This document shows positions 1 through 10,900 of a stretch of DNA of 22,259 nt, one piece after another. Source of the stretch: Mnemiopsis leidyi (lineage: Eukaryota > Ctenophora > Tentaculata > Lobata > Bolinopsidae); the NCBI GenBank assembly GCA_000226015.1, contig JH157644.1:20678-42936 (forward strand), written 5' to 3'. The translations under genes and the position numbers were made by a program. Numbering within the stretch: position 1 is the first letter of the stretch; the number at the start of each line of letters is the position of its first letter. The notes under the pieces are model-generated. The model was not told the origin of the DNA. It saw only the letters and a list, made by a program, of their open reading frames with translations, and did no database searches.

Positions 1-385
1 ACTGGTTCGAGCCCCGCTAGGGGCACGTTCTATACATCAGATTTCTTGCTTGCAAGATCCGGTCAGTCTACCAAGCTGTGATTGGTACAGGGTCTCTGAC
101 CTCGGGAAGTATGCTTGGTGGATCACCGTGACGGGTATCCCCATACCTGTATAGGTATGTGCTGAAATTGGACTAAGACCTGGACATCCGAGGTTAAAAT
201 CCTCAGGCACATGTAATTGTGTGGTTTAGCGTATATCTGTGTAAAAGCAGATTCGCTCATGGTGTCGGGCACACTATCAGCCTTGGAGGATGTCATCAAA
301 AAACCGCCGATAATTAATATAGGTGGTGACTATTCCGAGGGTGGCGTGGTGTATGCTTTATTATACTCAGACAGGTTGCAATAAA
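1..385 (+). mobile_element. Possible tRNA-derived SINE, 3' part only
   Basis: The window opens with GGTTCGAGCCCC (4-15), which fits a pol III B box. About 350 bases of non-coding, GC-richer sequence follow and end near an AATAAA-like string at 380-385. The 5' part with the A box would lie outside the window. The T-arm does not pair well, so this is not an intact tRNA. A SINE is an inference from the B box alone and needs a copy-number check. Confidence 0.3.
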
Positions 386-1810
386 AATGTTTCAGTTTCA
401 CGACCAATATTTTCACTGAAGCTTCCATGGTATTCCATCAGCAGCCTTTGCGACAGAATTTATTTTTACAACGTCAACATATTCAAAGTTCTACGCTTCT
501 AGCACCAGCAGAGCCAGAAGGAAAATCGAAAAAGCTTTTTTAGGATTTGAGAGATGGAAATCTAGCGTCCGCCTGAGACTTGTCTGACTTTGTCCGACCC
601 TCATTCGAAGCGAATAAAATGACGGGAGGGTGCGCGCTGCTGTACAAGCCTGAGACCTAACTAAGCGGACGCAATTCTTGTTTATCAATTTGTATAACCA
701 TTGCATCTTGACAGTTGACAGTGAACCATACAAGTTTTTAGCTGTCCGCACCTTTTGTTCGTTTTCCGCCAAACGACAATTCCAGCATCCGACTGCTTTT
801 ACGTTTATCATTATGGAATTGGAATCCCATTTACCGACAGTTCTTGTTTTACAAAGATCTGCCGTCTGCGTGATGTTGGTCAGTTGAGCTGGAGATGTGG
901 TCTAAGTAGCAACACACAATTGCACGTTTTGGACCAAGAAATTTCTGAAGCAAATAACTTTACATAGGAGCAAGCTTTCTAGCCTCGAAAGCTGCGTTCA
1001 CGTGGTAACGAACGTCTTGCAGAGTTTAACAGGTGTTTGCCTTTGTTACACCAGACACCATGAAATTTACCTACCTACCCACCCCACCCCAAAATCCGAC
1101 AACTTTAAACCATCTACTTGACTTTTTTGCCTTCGGGCTCGGCAAAAAAGAAGAGATGGAAAAAATTACAGACGTTTAATTGTAAAAATTAGGGTGTAGG
1201 AGGTGTCGTAAATTTTCGAGACGGCAAAAAATTGATAAAAAATCGAATTTTCAAATAAGATATTTTGATGACCTACCCCAACCTAAAATGGACAGAGAAA
1301 TCAATTTAAGATGGTCCGTCCAGACCCGTCAGAATATCACTTGTACCCCAAAAATGCCCCTCCTTGCAAGTTATTTAGTGAATCACTTATTTAATGATTG
1401 CAAGCACTTATGAGAAAACCTTGAACTTCAAATGTTGTATCTTATCAGCTGTTTTGGCCGTAAATAAAAATGTGTCTGCAAAACCTCAATTCTGTTTTCA
1501 CTAAGCACCTGCTAGCGCTATTTAGCCATATTGACAAACCCTCAGTTTCCCCATTTAACCTCATGGAAATTTACAGTCCTCGCAGCGAGTAAAAGTCAAC
1601 GTAAATAAAAAGTACCGCGTAGAGGAGTTTTACAGTTGACACGCCGAGTCACGTGTTACCGAGTTTTGTGTGGAGTGTGGCTCACTTTACGTTCCTTTCC
1701 GTTCGTTGTTTGCAGATAACAGATAAGTCACTTGTTCAAGATTTGACGCTGAAGCCATCTGTGATTGAGCAGCTTCGAAAAAAAATATGCAGACTCATTT
1801 CAATGTGGAC
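386..1810. other. Upstream intergenic stretch without a recognisable gene
   Basis: Open frames here are short and show no known domain, signal peptide or usable splice pattern. The stretch holds a perfect 10-bp hairpin at 1122-1150 and a segment at 649-712 that resembles 6371-6432 in intron 5, probably a dispersed repeat. Confidence 0.5.
1122..1150. repeat. Perfect 10-bp hairpin
   Basis: Arms CTTTTTTGCC and GGCAAAAAAG enclose the 9-nt loop TTCGGGCTC. A similar hairpin with a related loop is found at 2754-2788. Confidence 0.8.
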
Positions 1811-1818
1811 ATTTATAA
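1811..1818 (+). promoter_or_regulatory. Possible TATA-like element upstream of exon 1
   Basis: A TTTATAA-like core lies about 100 nt before the ATG at 1917. Two AGATAA (GATA-type) sites at 1714-1727 and an inverted one at 1884-1890 flank it. These short motifs are common by chance, and no transcription start is known. Confidence 0.2.
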
Positions 1819-1916
1819 GCGCCTGATGCGGTGGGAATTAGACCTAAAGCACTGATAGATTGTTAGCAGTTAACAGTTTACTGCTTATCTACAATTTGTC
1901 CGAAGTTTTAATCATC

Positions 1917-1980
1917 ATGAATAACCTATACGGTTACACAATCACTTTTCTGGGTCTGTTTGGTCTTCTTTTCGCAAGCG
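1917..1980 (+). CDS. Exon 1: start codon and signal peptide
   Basis: The ATG opens a 21-residue leader with a polar start, a hydrophobic core (TFLGLFGLLFA) and small residues at the end, as in a secretory signal peptide. The donor is G|GTTAGT, phase 1. The next codon in the genomic frame is a stop, so splicing here is required. This is the first ATG that joins in phase to the galectin exons. Confidence 0.65.
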
Positions 1981-4900
1981 GTTAGTTCAACGATTTTATG
2001 TGCTTTTCGTTCTCAGACGGCACCAAAGCAAGACTATGATTTGATTATTGAAATTACCGGAGGCCCCGGTAGTAGAACTAAATTGACGGATTATATACCA
2101 ATTAGTTTATTTTCCCCCTTCTTTTCTCTGTCTCTTTATCATGACGTTTCGCAATCTCTCTTCAAGTATTCTTAAATCTAATCGCAAAGATTTCACAAAC
2201 TTGCTGGTAGAACTAGAAGTAGGAACTTATCAAACTGTTTTCAGAGGGTCACGTGTTTAACGCCCAAACGAACGTGGAATACGGCCTGAACAAAGAGTTA
2301 ACGCCTGGTGACGTCATCAAAGCATGGGGTGTATACAAGGACGACTCAACCTCAAAGTTTAGGCACGTATTTTCTACAGATCTTACATCTATACACGAAA
2401 TTTTTCTCTCAGGGTACTTAGGTATTCTTGATTCCTAATACTCCTACTTTTTACTGCAAAAAAGTCATCGGTGCAATCCTGTATCCCTCATATTGTCTAA
2501 AACCTATTTCCCCTCCTAGTCCTCCTTCCACTATATATCCTTAGGCTTGGTCCAGATTGTTGTTACCCGTCAGTTTTCATGATTTCACATCAGATACTTT
2601 TTTAGTGCTCAAATTTTCCCCAGAAACGACTACACTCCATTTCATCTAGAGGGTATAAGATCTGCGGTATGTGACGTACGCACGTACACACGACATAAAC
2701 CTAGTAGTAGTATACACATTCTCCAACCACCCCCTCCATCGTTAACCCTTAGTAATGCCTTTTTGCGCCTTCGGCTCAAAAAGGCATTTGACGGGAAAAA
2801 ATTTTGCTGACAGTAACAACCATTCAGCCCGCGAACGAAATGACTTCATATTGCATAAAGGCCTCAAAACTCGAATACCACAACCATCAGTTATTAATCC
2901 TATAAACAAGTAACAAGTGTGGCAATTTTCTCTCTTTTGCCATCTTAAAGCAAGTGAAACAAAACTTTAGAACTCCTTGGCAAGCATGCCTCAATTCCTT
3001 CAGTAAACTTGACACCTACTGCACGATTAAAGATAAATTTGTCAAAGAGGCATACCTAGGGCTAGATATTGTTAAATCATACACAGATCGTCAGATCGGG
3101 ATTCTCTAAACAGACTACGAATAAGTGCATACACTCTGGAGGTAGAAATTGGTCGGAGATAAAGAATTCTGCAAATGGTGTAACATATCATTAGGAGCCT
3201 ATATAATAGAAAACGAGTGTGATCTCAACGCTAAAATAAGACATAATCTTCACCACAAACTACAAAACCTACAAACCTCTTTAAACCCTCAAACCATTAC
3301 AAACAACATCCTCGCACTCACCTCTCCTATCACAGAACCCACCAACCAGCTCAGATATCAAAATCAGTGTCATCAATTCCGACTTATCGCGAGCTTTACC
3401 GAGCGACAAAAATTCCTTGCGCAATGGCAAACCCCACCGAAGGCACATTCCACGTGATCTCTGCTAGTGCTAATTATTTTACAATTCCGATCCAAAGGTA
3501 GGAAGTCTTTTGTTTAAGTTTTAACTTTAAGTATTTATCGCTTGGAAAAAAATTTATGGTTTGATAAACGTTTATGGTTATTATATTATTATTAACTTAA
3601 CAATTACGCTTGTAATTTAAGTTTTATAAATTTTTATCAAAAAATTTTGTTGTATGTGTATTTTCAATTGGAAGATTGCAAACTAAAGTGCTCAACAAAA
3701 TCATCAAAAATCCATTTGTTAACCTACTGTCGTGGCCATCACGCGCTCTCACGCATTTTCTTTCGAAGAAATTCTAGACGCACATCGCCCGTTAAAAATC
3801 CATTAATCCAATTAGATGAAAATGCTTTATTTTGGCTACAACTTAATACCCCTATTTACTTACATCTTTTTACACTTACAGCGTCAACATCCGAGGATCT
3901 GGTCAGCTCTATCATCTACACGTAGACTTCAGACCTTACAACGATGTGGTTGTCTTGAACAACTACAATGGAGGCTGGAAAACTGAAGTCAGGTAAGATT
4001 TAGATAGAACTTAAAGAGATAATCATTTAGATATTTCGACAGTACCACAAGAAAATACGATATATTTTGCATAAGTATTCCTTTTTAGTTTTATTAACCT
4101 TTTTTCTAATATTATGGCAAAAGGGTCAGAAAGTTTGGTGAGTGGAGCGTTATAACGCCATTGGCGACCATTGGATACCTTTTTGGCCATTGGTAGAATT
4201 GTCGCCATTGGAATTCCAAATGATCCATTCACTCTGGGTGGTTATCGTGAAAAAGGTATCGCCATCGAGTGGATCCATTGGATCCATTATGATGGATCCA
4301 ATGGTCGCCAATGGCGATCACCATTGGTGCCAATGGCGATCGGGACCACTATTGGTACCACTGACCTTATCGCTATTGGAGCCAATAGAACATCAGTCGC
4401 AAAACGCAAAGCGTGCCTTCAGCCAGAAAAGAAACGTGGTTTTCAGATTCCTTGTAATTTCAAGTTGAAAATTTCGATTTTCCGGCTATAGGTGTGATGA
4501 TTTTTCGGATTCAAAACTATCATTATCAAATTAGGATTCCTTGTCAAATTTAACGTCAAAATACTGGTCTAACTTTTAGCTCAAAGTTGAAAATTTCCAT
4601 TTTGTGGCCTTTTAAGGGATCACTTTGGAGGTCACGTGATCATTTTTCGACTCCAAAACTATCAAATTCGGATTCTTCGTCAAGTTTTACGTCAAAATAC
4701 TGGTCTTACTTTTCTTCTAGCTCAAAGTTGGAAATTTTTATTTTTAGGGCCTTAAAGGTCTTTAAAGGCCCTTAAAGGCCTTCAGATCAACTTTTCACAT
4801 AGCCTAAGCCTAAGAACTCGCTAAAATCTACAATACCTGAAATTTTCATGACTCTATCTCTTCCTGTTTCAGTTTGGACTCCAATTCGTCCCCCCTTTGG

Positions 4901-7900
4901 AGACTTTTTTGGGCCTTTTTAAGGGCTTTTAAGGGCCCTTAGCGGGGTCGGAGCGAACTCTAAGTCTAACATAACCTAAGCCACAGAACGTGATGAAATC
5001 AACCTTGTCTAAAATTTTCAAGTCTCTATCTCTTTCCGTTTGGGCTCCAATTCAATTGCAAAAAAAGCTTCGTCAGGGGTCGGGGGTCGAGTCAGGTCGT
5101 ATACCACACTCTGGTTGTCATACTAGGGTGGTGGCAACTTTTTTTTTTCGCCAACCCGGGCTCAAGTTGACGAGAAATCGATTATGAATTGTATCGAGGT
5201 TCAAAAATTCATGGTTAAGTGTCTATTCTGGGGTGGTGGCCACCACCCTAATCCATTTGTTCCATTATAAGTGGATCAATTGGCTCCAATGACGCCAATT
5301 GCCCAACTCACCAAACTATATGACCATTTTGCCAATATTATTTACACAACCGGTTTCACTTTCATCAATAACTTATCTTAGAGCATCATGACGTAATTAT
5401 TATGTTGGGCTTCTCAAAATCCAAACGCTCACAAGTGTGCCTCTTATAATCTAATCTGCAAAATTTCTTTGGTAATGTGTCAGAAAAGTTGCTCATTGGA
5501 GAAATTTGACCAGCCAAGCCTTAAAGCGAGATCGATGTGTAGTTTCACAAACGAACTTTATTTATCACGTTTTTAGTTACCTGGACACCTTGTTGTGTGG
5601 ATGGACAACGGTTGCTGACCTACCAAGATATGAGATCCCAACGCTCTATAAGCATGTTGACTGTTAAAGATATTTGCTTAACTGAAACATTTCATGTTCA
5701 TAAGATTGTGCACAAAGTGCACAGTACCACAGTCTGCCTTTGAAAGCATATGAGCGGAGCTCTCAAAATAGTTATAATTTAGACTGAATGCCAGCTGATG
5801 GTTTCACCTCGCCAAGCACAATGAGTGCAACTGAACAAATTAAAATTGTTCAGTTATGCGTTTTTCTTCACAGGTTCCTCTCTTAGTCTTGGATACTCCT
5901 GGTGATCTTTCGGGCAATATGCTGTATTCGTTAAACTAATATTTCGTGGTACTTGTAGTAATCATATTCTTCAAACCAGGCCACAGTTCAGCAGAAACAA
6001 CTTTGCTGCTGATACAATGTTCGAGGTAAAGATTGTAGTCGGTCAATTCAATTATGAAATATTTTTCAACGGACAGAAGCTATCGCTTGATTTTCCGTCT
6101 CGGGAAGCTCGCGAGACAGCTAACCACGGTAATGAAACTGTTTCATTTCAGTTTAGACTATACATTCAGTTAGATTAAACAATTTTTTAATAAGACCACC
6201 GCGTGACTTAAAAGTTGTGCTAATTTGGGCGATCGCAATGGCGCAATAAAATACATCAGGAAATATTTGATGTACGTGAATCGTTTTAAGATCACCCCTC
6301 GGATTTTAACATTTGACTTTTAGTCAAATAGGTCCTTTAGAACCGTAGAAATGAATTTATCTCCCTTCTGCCTGAGAACTAACTAAACCGGCGTGATGCT
6401 TGTTTGCAATTTATATGCATCGCATATCTTATTGCAATTGTGTTTTTCTCAAGTTTAAAGTGTTTACATTCCTAGTGGTGTTACATGGTGGCAGTAATGG
6501 CTTTCAATGGACGGCTCTGCAGCTTCCGAATGGACCAGCTCCTCCAGTGCAGAATGTGGCGTTTGCAACAACGACCGGTGAAAAGAACTACTTGGAGTTA
6601 CCCCTGTCAGTTGGAGATGTTGTCACTGGTGAGTTCAAAGTTTTAAGATCATCACATCTGTTCAATCTGCTAGAAATGTGACATCTTTGCTGTTGATACC
6701 GATAGTAAACAATTGTTGGATACAAAGATCTCATATGTTTATTTTCAAGAAATTATATTTTTTCTCTAGTTTGTATCAGCTTGGCGCGATCAGAAATCAG
6801 TCTCAGAATCTGCTTTAATTTCGTAAATGTAACCATTTGATTTCAGCATGGGGTGTCTATGCAACCGGATCCTCAAAGTTTAGCGTGAACTTGATGATGG
6901 AAAATGACCAATATTTTATGATCCACGTTGACTTCAGACCTCCTCCTCATGAGAATAAGGCATGTTCAAGTTAAGAGCGTACAGATTTTCTTACTGCTTC
7001 TAAGATATGCCATACATGCGGCTTAAGTCATTAATTTCACTTTTGTCATGCAATGAAAGGATCTTTTGACTATCCAAGTAATTTAATTCTATGACCATAC
7101 AAAATGTGTAAGTCTGTTTGTAGTGTTTGTACAATTATAGTAGCAAAAAGACATCTAACAGTAATATTTTCAAGTACTTATTTCAAAACTGTTCAGGTCG
7201 TCCTGAATTCCAAGAAACAGAATGGTTGGGAAACTGAACTGAGAACACCCCTACCCACGTTTGTAAACGGACAAGCCTTCAAAGTCGAAGTGAAGTGTTT
7301 GGAGGGTGAATTTGAAATCTATCACAATGGAAATGTAAAGTATCCCCTAGTTTTAACTTTTCAAGATTTAAGATAGATTTAAAGAAATCGTTTTCGCTGA
7401 GTTAGATCCAAATTTAACCTACCCAAAATTCCAAATAGGAGACAACTTAACTCTATATCAGGTTCTCGGGTCCCGGTTCCCATACAGGCCTGGGTTTGCT
7501 CTGGGAGACGTAAAGTTCGTCTGGCTCCTTGGTGGAAGTTTGGGTATGGTCTGGACAGATATTTCTTTTACTCAGGACTTCAATTTAGGTGATTTTTCTA
7601 AATTTGACTTTGAAAAGATAAGGAAAATGTTTCTGGCACTTTGGGAACGTATTCTAAAAGTACAAAACATGTTTGAAATTATTTACCACCCCCTTTCTGA
7701 GACTGACAATTCTTAATGATTTGACGAGTTGCATAACCATGCAATGTTCAAGGAAATTCGAACATTTACAGGGAAAACCTTCGTACAATATCTATCACTT
7801 TATTTCTGACCGCATCTATCACTTTATTTCTGACCGCAATTACAAAAATAAAACTAACCATCAATAATAATGCATGTAGAAGTCGGAGAAAGAGTCGTTG

Positions 7901-10900
7901 AACTGACCTCCCCGAGTCAAAGCAGTACTGGCTGGGAAGGGGCACCAGCAAGGGGAATTGACGGCAACACAAACGGCAGATACTGGTCACTGTAAGTGTG
8001 CTCGATTTACATATCATTCACCCAGTTTTCGTCTTAAGGTCGTCGAGAAATTATGACGCACTGGTTAGCCCTGATGGCGCATTGTGATTGAGAAGAAAAT
8101 AGGAATAACTATTTACTATAAAGATGCAATTTCAGCTCATGTACACATTCGGATGGATCTAAAGATAATTGGTGGATGGCAAATTTTGTCCAAAATTCTG
8201 CTGTCAGCAAGGTGATCATCCATAACAGAGTTGACTGCTGCTCCGAAAGAATAAATCGAGCTAAGGTAAGACTCGCGTATTCTGCGTATAATTATAAGAC
8301 AAACATTCTTTTGCCATGAGATAATATTTGTAAGGACTTGTTTACTAATACTGTATTACTGTTGTTTGATTGTTTAAATCGCCTTTATGGTAATTAGAGT
8401 CATGCATTATTAAAACTATAATGATAGGAAGTGGTAGTGATAGTTATGCTAGGCAACAGATGCGTTGATCTGTTTCAATTTGTACTTGAGAGCTTTAAAT
8501 CCGCTTATATTTCTAAGTTAGCTTCAAATCACCCACTAAAAAGGTTTGAAGCATCAAAAAACGAAATCGCACAAGCCATTCAATTCGAGCTGCACAAACT
8601 CAGGTATATGTTGGTGACGTGTTTTGTGGAGTAGTAAACTACCAAGTTGGAAAGGTCATCTATGAGATTGAGTGTGGTGGCACAGTCGGAGGATACGTGA
8701 AGGTGGTCCAGAACAACCACCCTCTAACCCTTTGTGAAGTACAAGTAATCGGAGCTCCTTCCAATGAAACCCCCCTTGTCAACATTGCCCCAGGTGGGTC
8801 AATGTTACGGTTACTGATTGGTGGTTGAATTAACATTTTTGAACAACTAAAAAACGTACAAGTTGAAGATTGGCGACTCAGTTGCCTATGTCTAATTTTC
8901 AGGTTACCCTACTTGGCAAAGCAGTGAGGGCTGGTCAGGAGCACCAAGCAGAGCTACTGACGGTCGTTCGAATGGCAACTACTGGGACGGCTCTTGTACC
9001 CATAGTGGTTCGACGGACTACAATATGTGGAAGGTGGATCTGATAGACAAATACGAAGTGAACAGGGTTGTCATCCATAACAGAGAGGATTGTTGTCAAG
9101 AAAGAATTAACGGTGTAAAGGTATGGTAATTATTGAACTGATCTTAATGTTATTCGGTTAAGGGTCAATTCTTTTCTACATAGCTTTGTTGAACCATAAC
9201 TTTTTCTAGGATTTGCAACATTTTAAGACTCACTCTGTGGTTCTCGAAGTTTGGAATCAGCCAAATTTCAGACATAACTAATCCTCAATAAATGAAGCCA
9301 TCTGAAAACGTGTTGTACCCGTATCAGGTGTTTGTTAACAACAACCCATGCGGGGAAGTGGTGTACGTAGCTGGAAAAAACGTATACGAGGTGGACTGTG
9401 CTGACCAAGTGGGAAGTATAATAAAGATAACGCAGGAAAACAACCACTTAACCCTTTGTGAAGTCGAAGTTCTAGGTTAGCACCATGCCCGAGATCTAAA
9501 AAAATTAAAAATAACATCGCTGAATTTGCATTACTGCCCATGGTGGCGAATGGCGTTGATGGTTAATCATTTGAAAAACCTTTTTTCGCGTAATCCCGGT
9601 GCAAATGTTTTTACCGTAGCAAGGGTATCTGAGAAGGAGGGTAGACTGATAAACGTAGCCGGATCTGGCATTGCAACCCAAGATAGTACTGGATGGGATG
9701 GAGTTGCTTCTCGAGCCGTTGATGGAATTATTGACGGAAGTTACTTCGAAGGGTAATTTTTTTCCAATGTAATTATGAATCAGTATTAACGTTGTCAAGG
9801 TATTAGTACTAATTTCATTTTCCTTTATCTATTATGAAAGAAATGGGCTCTTATAACTTATTTCATCAATTCTCAGAGGAAGCTGTTCCCACAATGGTGA
9901 TCTAGTTGATGGATGGTGGAACTTAGAATTCCCCGAGCCAACCGCCATATCAAAAGTTGTAATCTACAATAGGGAAGATTGTTGTCAAGATCGTATCAAC
10001 GGTGTCAAGGTTAGAAATGTTCCGGTTGCCATAAGCCTTTGTGCTTACTCTTAGCATTAGATTAACTACGGTAAATAGTATTTATTAGAGAGTACATATA
10101 AGTATTCAAGAAGCTGGTATTATAGTTTAAAATTAAAATATTCAAACATAGTTATCTAGTATACAGAGTACACATTGATATCACATAAGGGCTCATAGTG
10201 CTAGATAAAGGTTCTTGCCTCAAGATATTGTTCGCGATATAAGTTTGATCCGTTTTCTAGTTTAGCAGTAATGGTAATGAGATGAGGAAACATCCCGTTT
10301 CTCGCAACATCTGACTATCCTGAACTGTATAGAACATATAGTATCATAGTTGGATTAGATTCCTAAATTCGAATTGAAGACTAAACCATGACCATTGTGA
10401 TTGCCAGTTTTTGAGCCATGGTTATTATGGTTAATCACTACCACCATTAAATTTGTAGATTTACGCTGACGACGTGTTGTGTGGAAAAATCAGCTATGTC
10501 GAGGGACAACGTGTTTACAAAAAGGGTTGCAGCAGCGACACAACAGAGTTCACCATTGCAACAAACATCAGAATTGAAGCAGCCGAGGGAACGTATCTTA
10601 CCTTATGCGAAGTTCAGGTTAATTTTGACTCCTTCCGGCCCTTCCCAAGATATATCTTTCCTCTTTGCACAGTCTGTGAGTCCGATTTTCCATGACATCT
10701 ACTTGCTGAATGCTGCATGCCACAGCGTGGAACTGCGCATGCAGAAGAATATTAATTGGCGTCTGAATTGTTATCGACCCAGACCCAAAATTTATAACTA
10801 TAGGTCTTTGCTAGAAAGGATTTTCTAGTCCAAATAATAATCTTCGTCCCAGGTCTTATCAGATCCGAATGCTTTGTCAGAAGATAACCTGGTGAATCTT

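Larger units (their letters stand above)
2363..3881. other. Intron 3 (GC-AG, about 1.5 kb) with transposon remains
   Basis: The intron holds a perfect hairpin at 2754-2788, a decayed LINE 3' coding end at 2978-3290 and AT-rich sequence after about 3480. I see no further exon in it. Confidence 0.7.
4116..5333. mobile_element. Non-autonomous TIR DNA transposon with 8-bp target duplication
   Basis: Terminal inverted repeats at 4116-4143 and 5306-5333 match at 25 of 28 positions, starting GGCAAAA and ending GTTTGGTGAGT. The perfect direct repeat AATATTAT flanks it at 4108-4115 and 5334-5341. An 8-bp target duplication is typical of hAT and P-type transposases. No transposase frame is present, so it is a non-autonomous copy. 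Internal parts include a CCAAT/ATTGG palindrome cluster and diverged direct repeats. Confidence 0.8.
3993..5979. other. Intron 4 (about 2 kb) with a TIR transposon
   Basis: The intron is mostly filled by the TIR element at 4116-5333. I see no coding match in the remaining sequence (5342-5979). Confidence 0.8.

Noticed and set aside
1..30. tRNA gene
   Set aside because: Only a B box is visible. The T-arm pairs poorly and no acceptor stem or A box lies in the window.
491..967. Overlapping open frames on both strands upstream of the gene
   Set aside because: Short, no domain or signal peptide, no splice partners. They look like chance.
2016..2032. Acceptor at 2016 for exon 2
   Set aside because: It has the stronger consensus, but in the phase set by exon 1 it reads into TGA at 2038, so 2033 or exon skipping is preferred.
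3149..3457. 102-codon plus-strand open frame
   Set aside because: Its first half is the CxxC part of a decayed LINE in shifted frames, and the rest is low-complexity. It has no start context and does not fit the gene's splicing.
9335..9798. Minus-strand open frames opposite exons 14 and 15
   Set aside because: They are antisense shadows of coding exons and show no domain.
10481..10828. 115-codon open frame over exon 17
   Set aside because: Wrong frame relative to the FTP homology, so a shadow of the exon.
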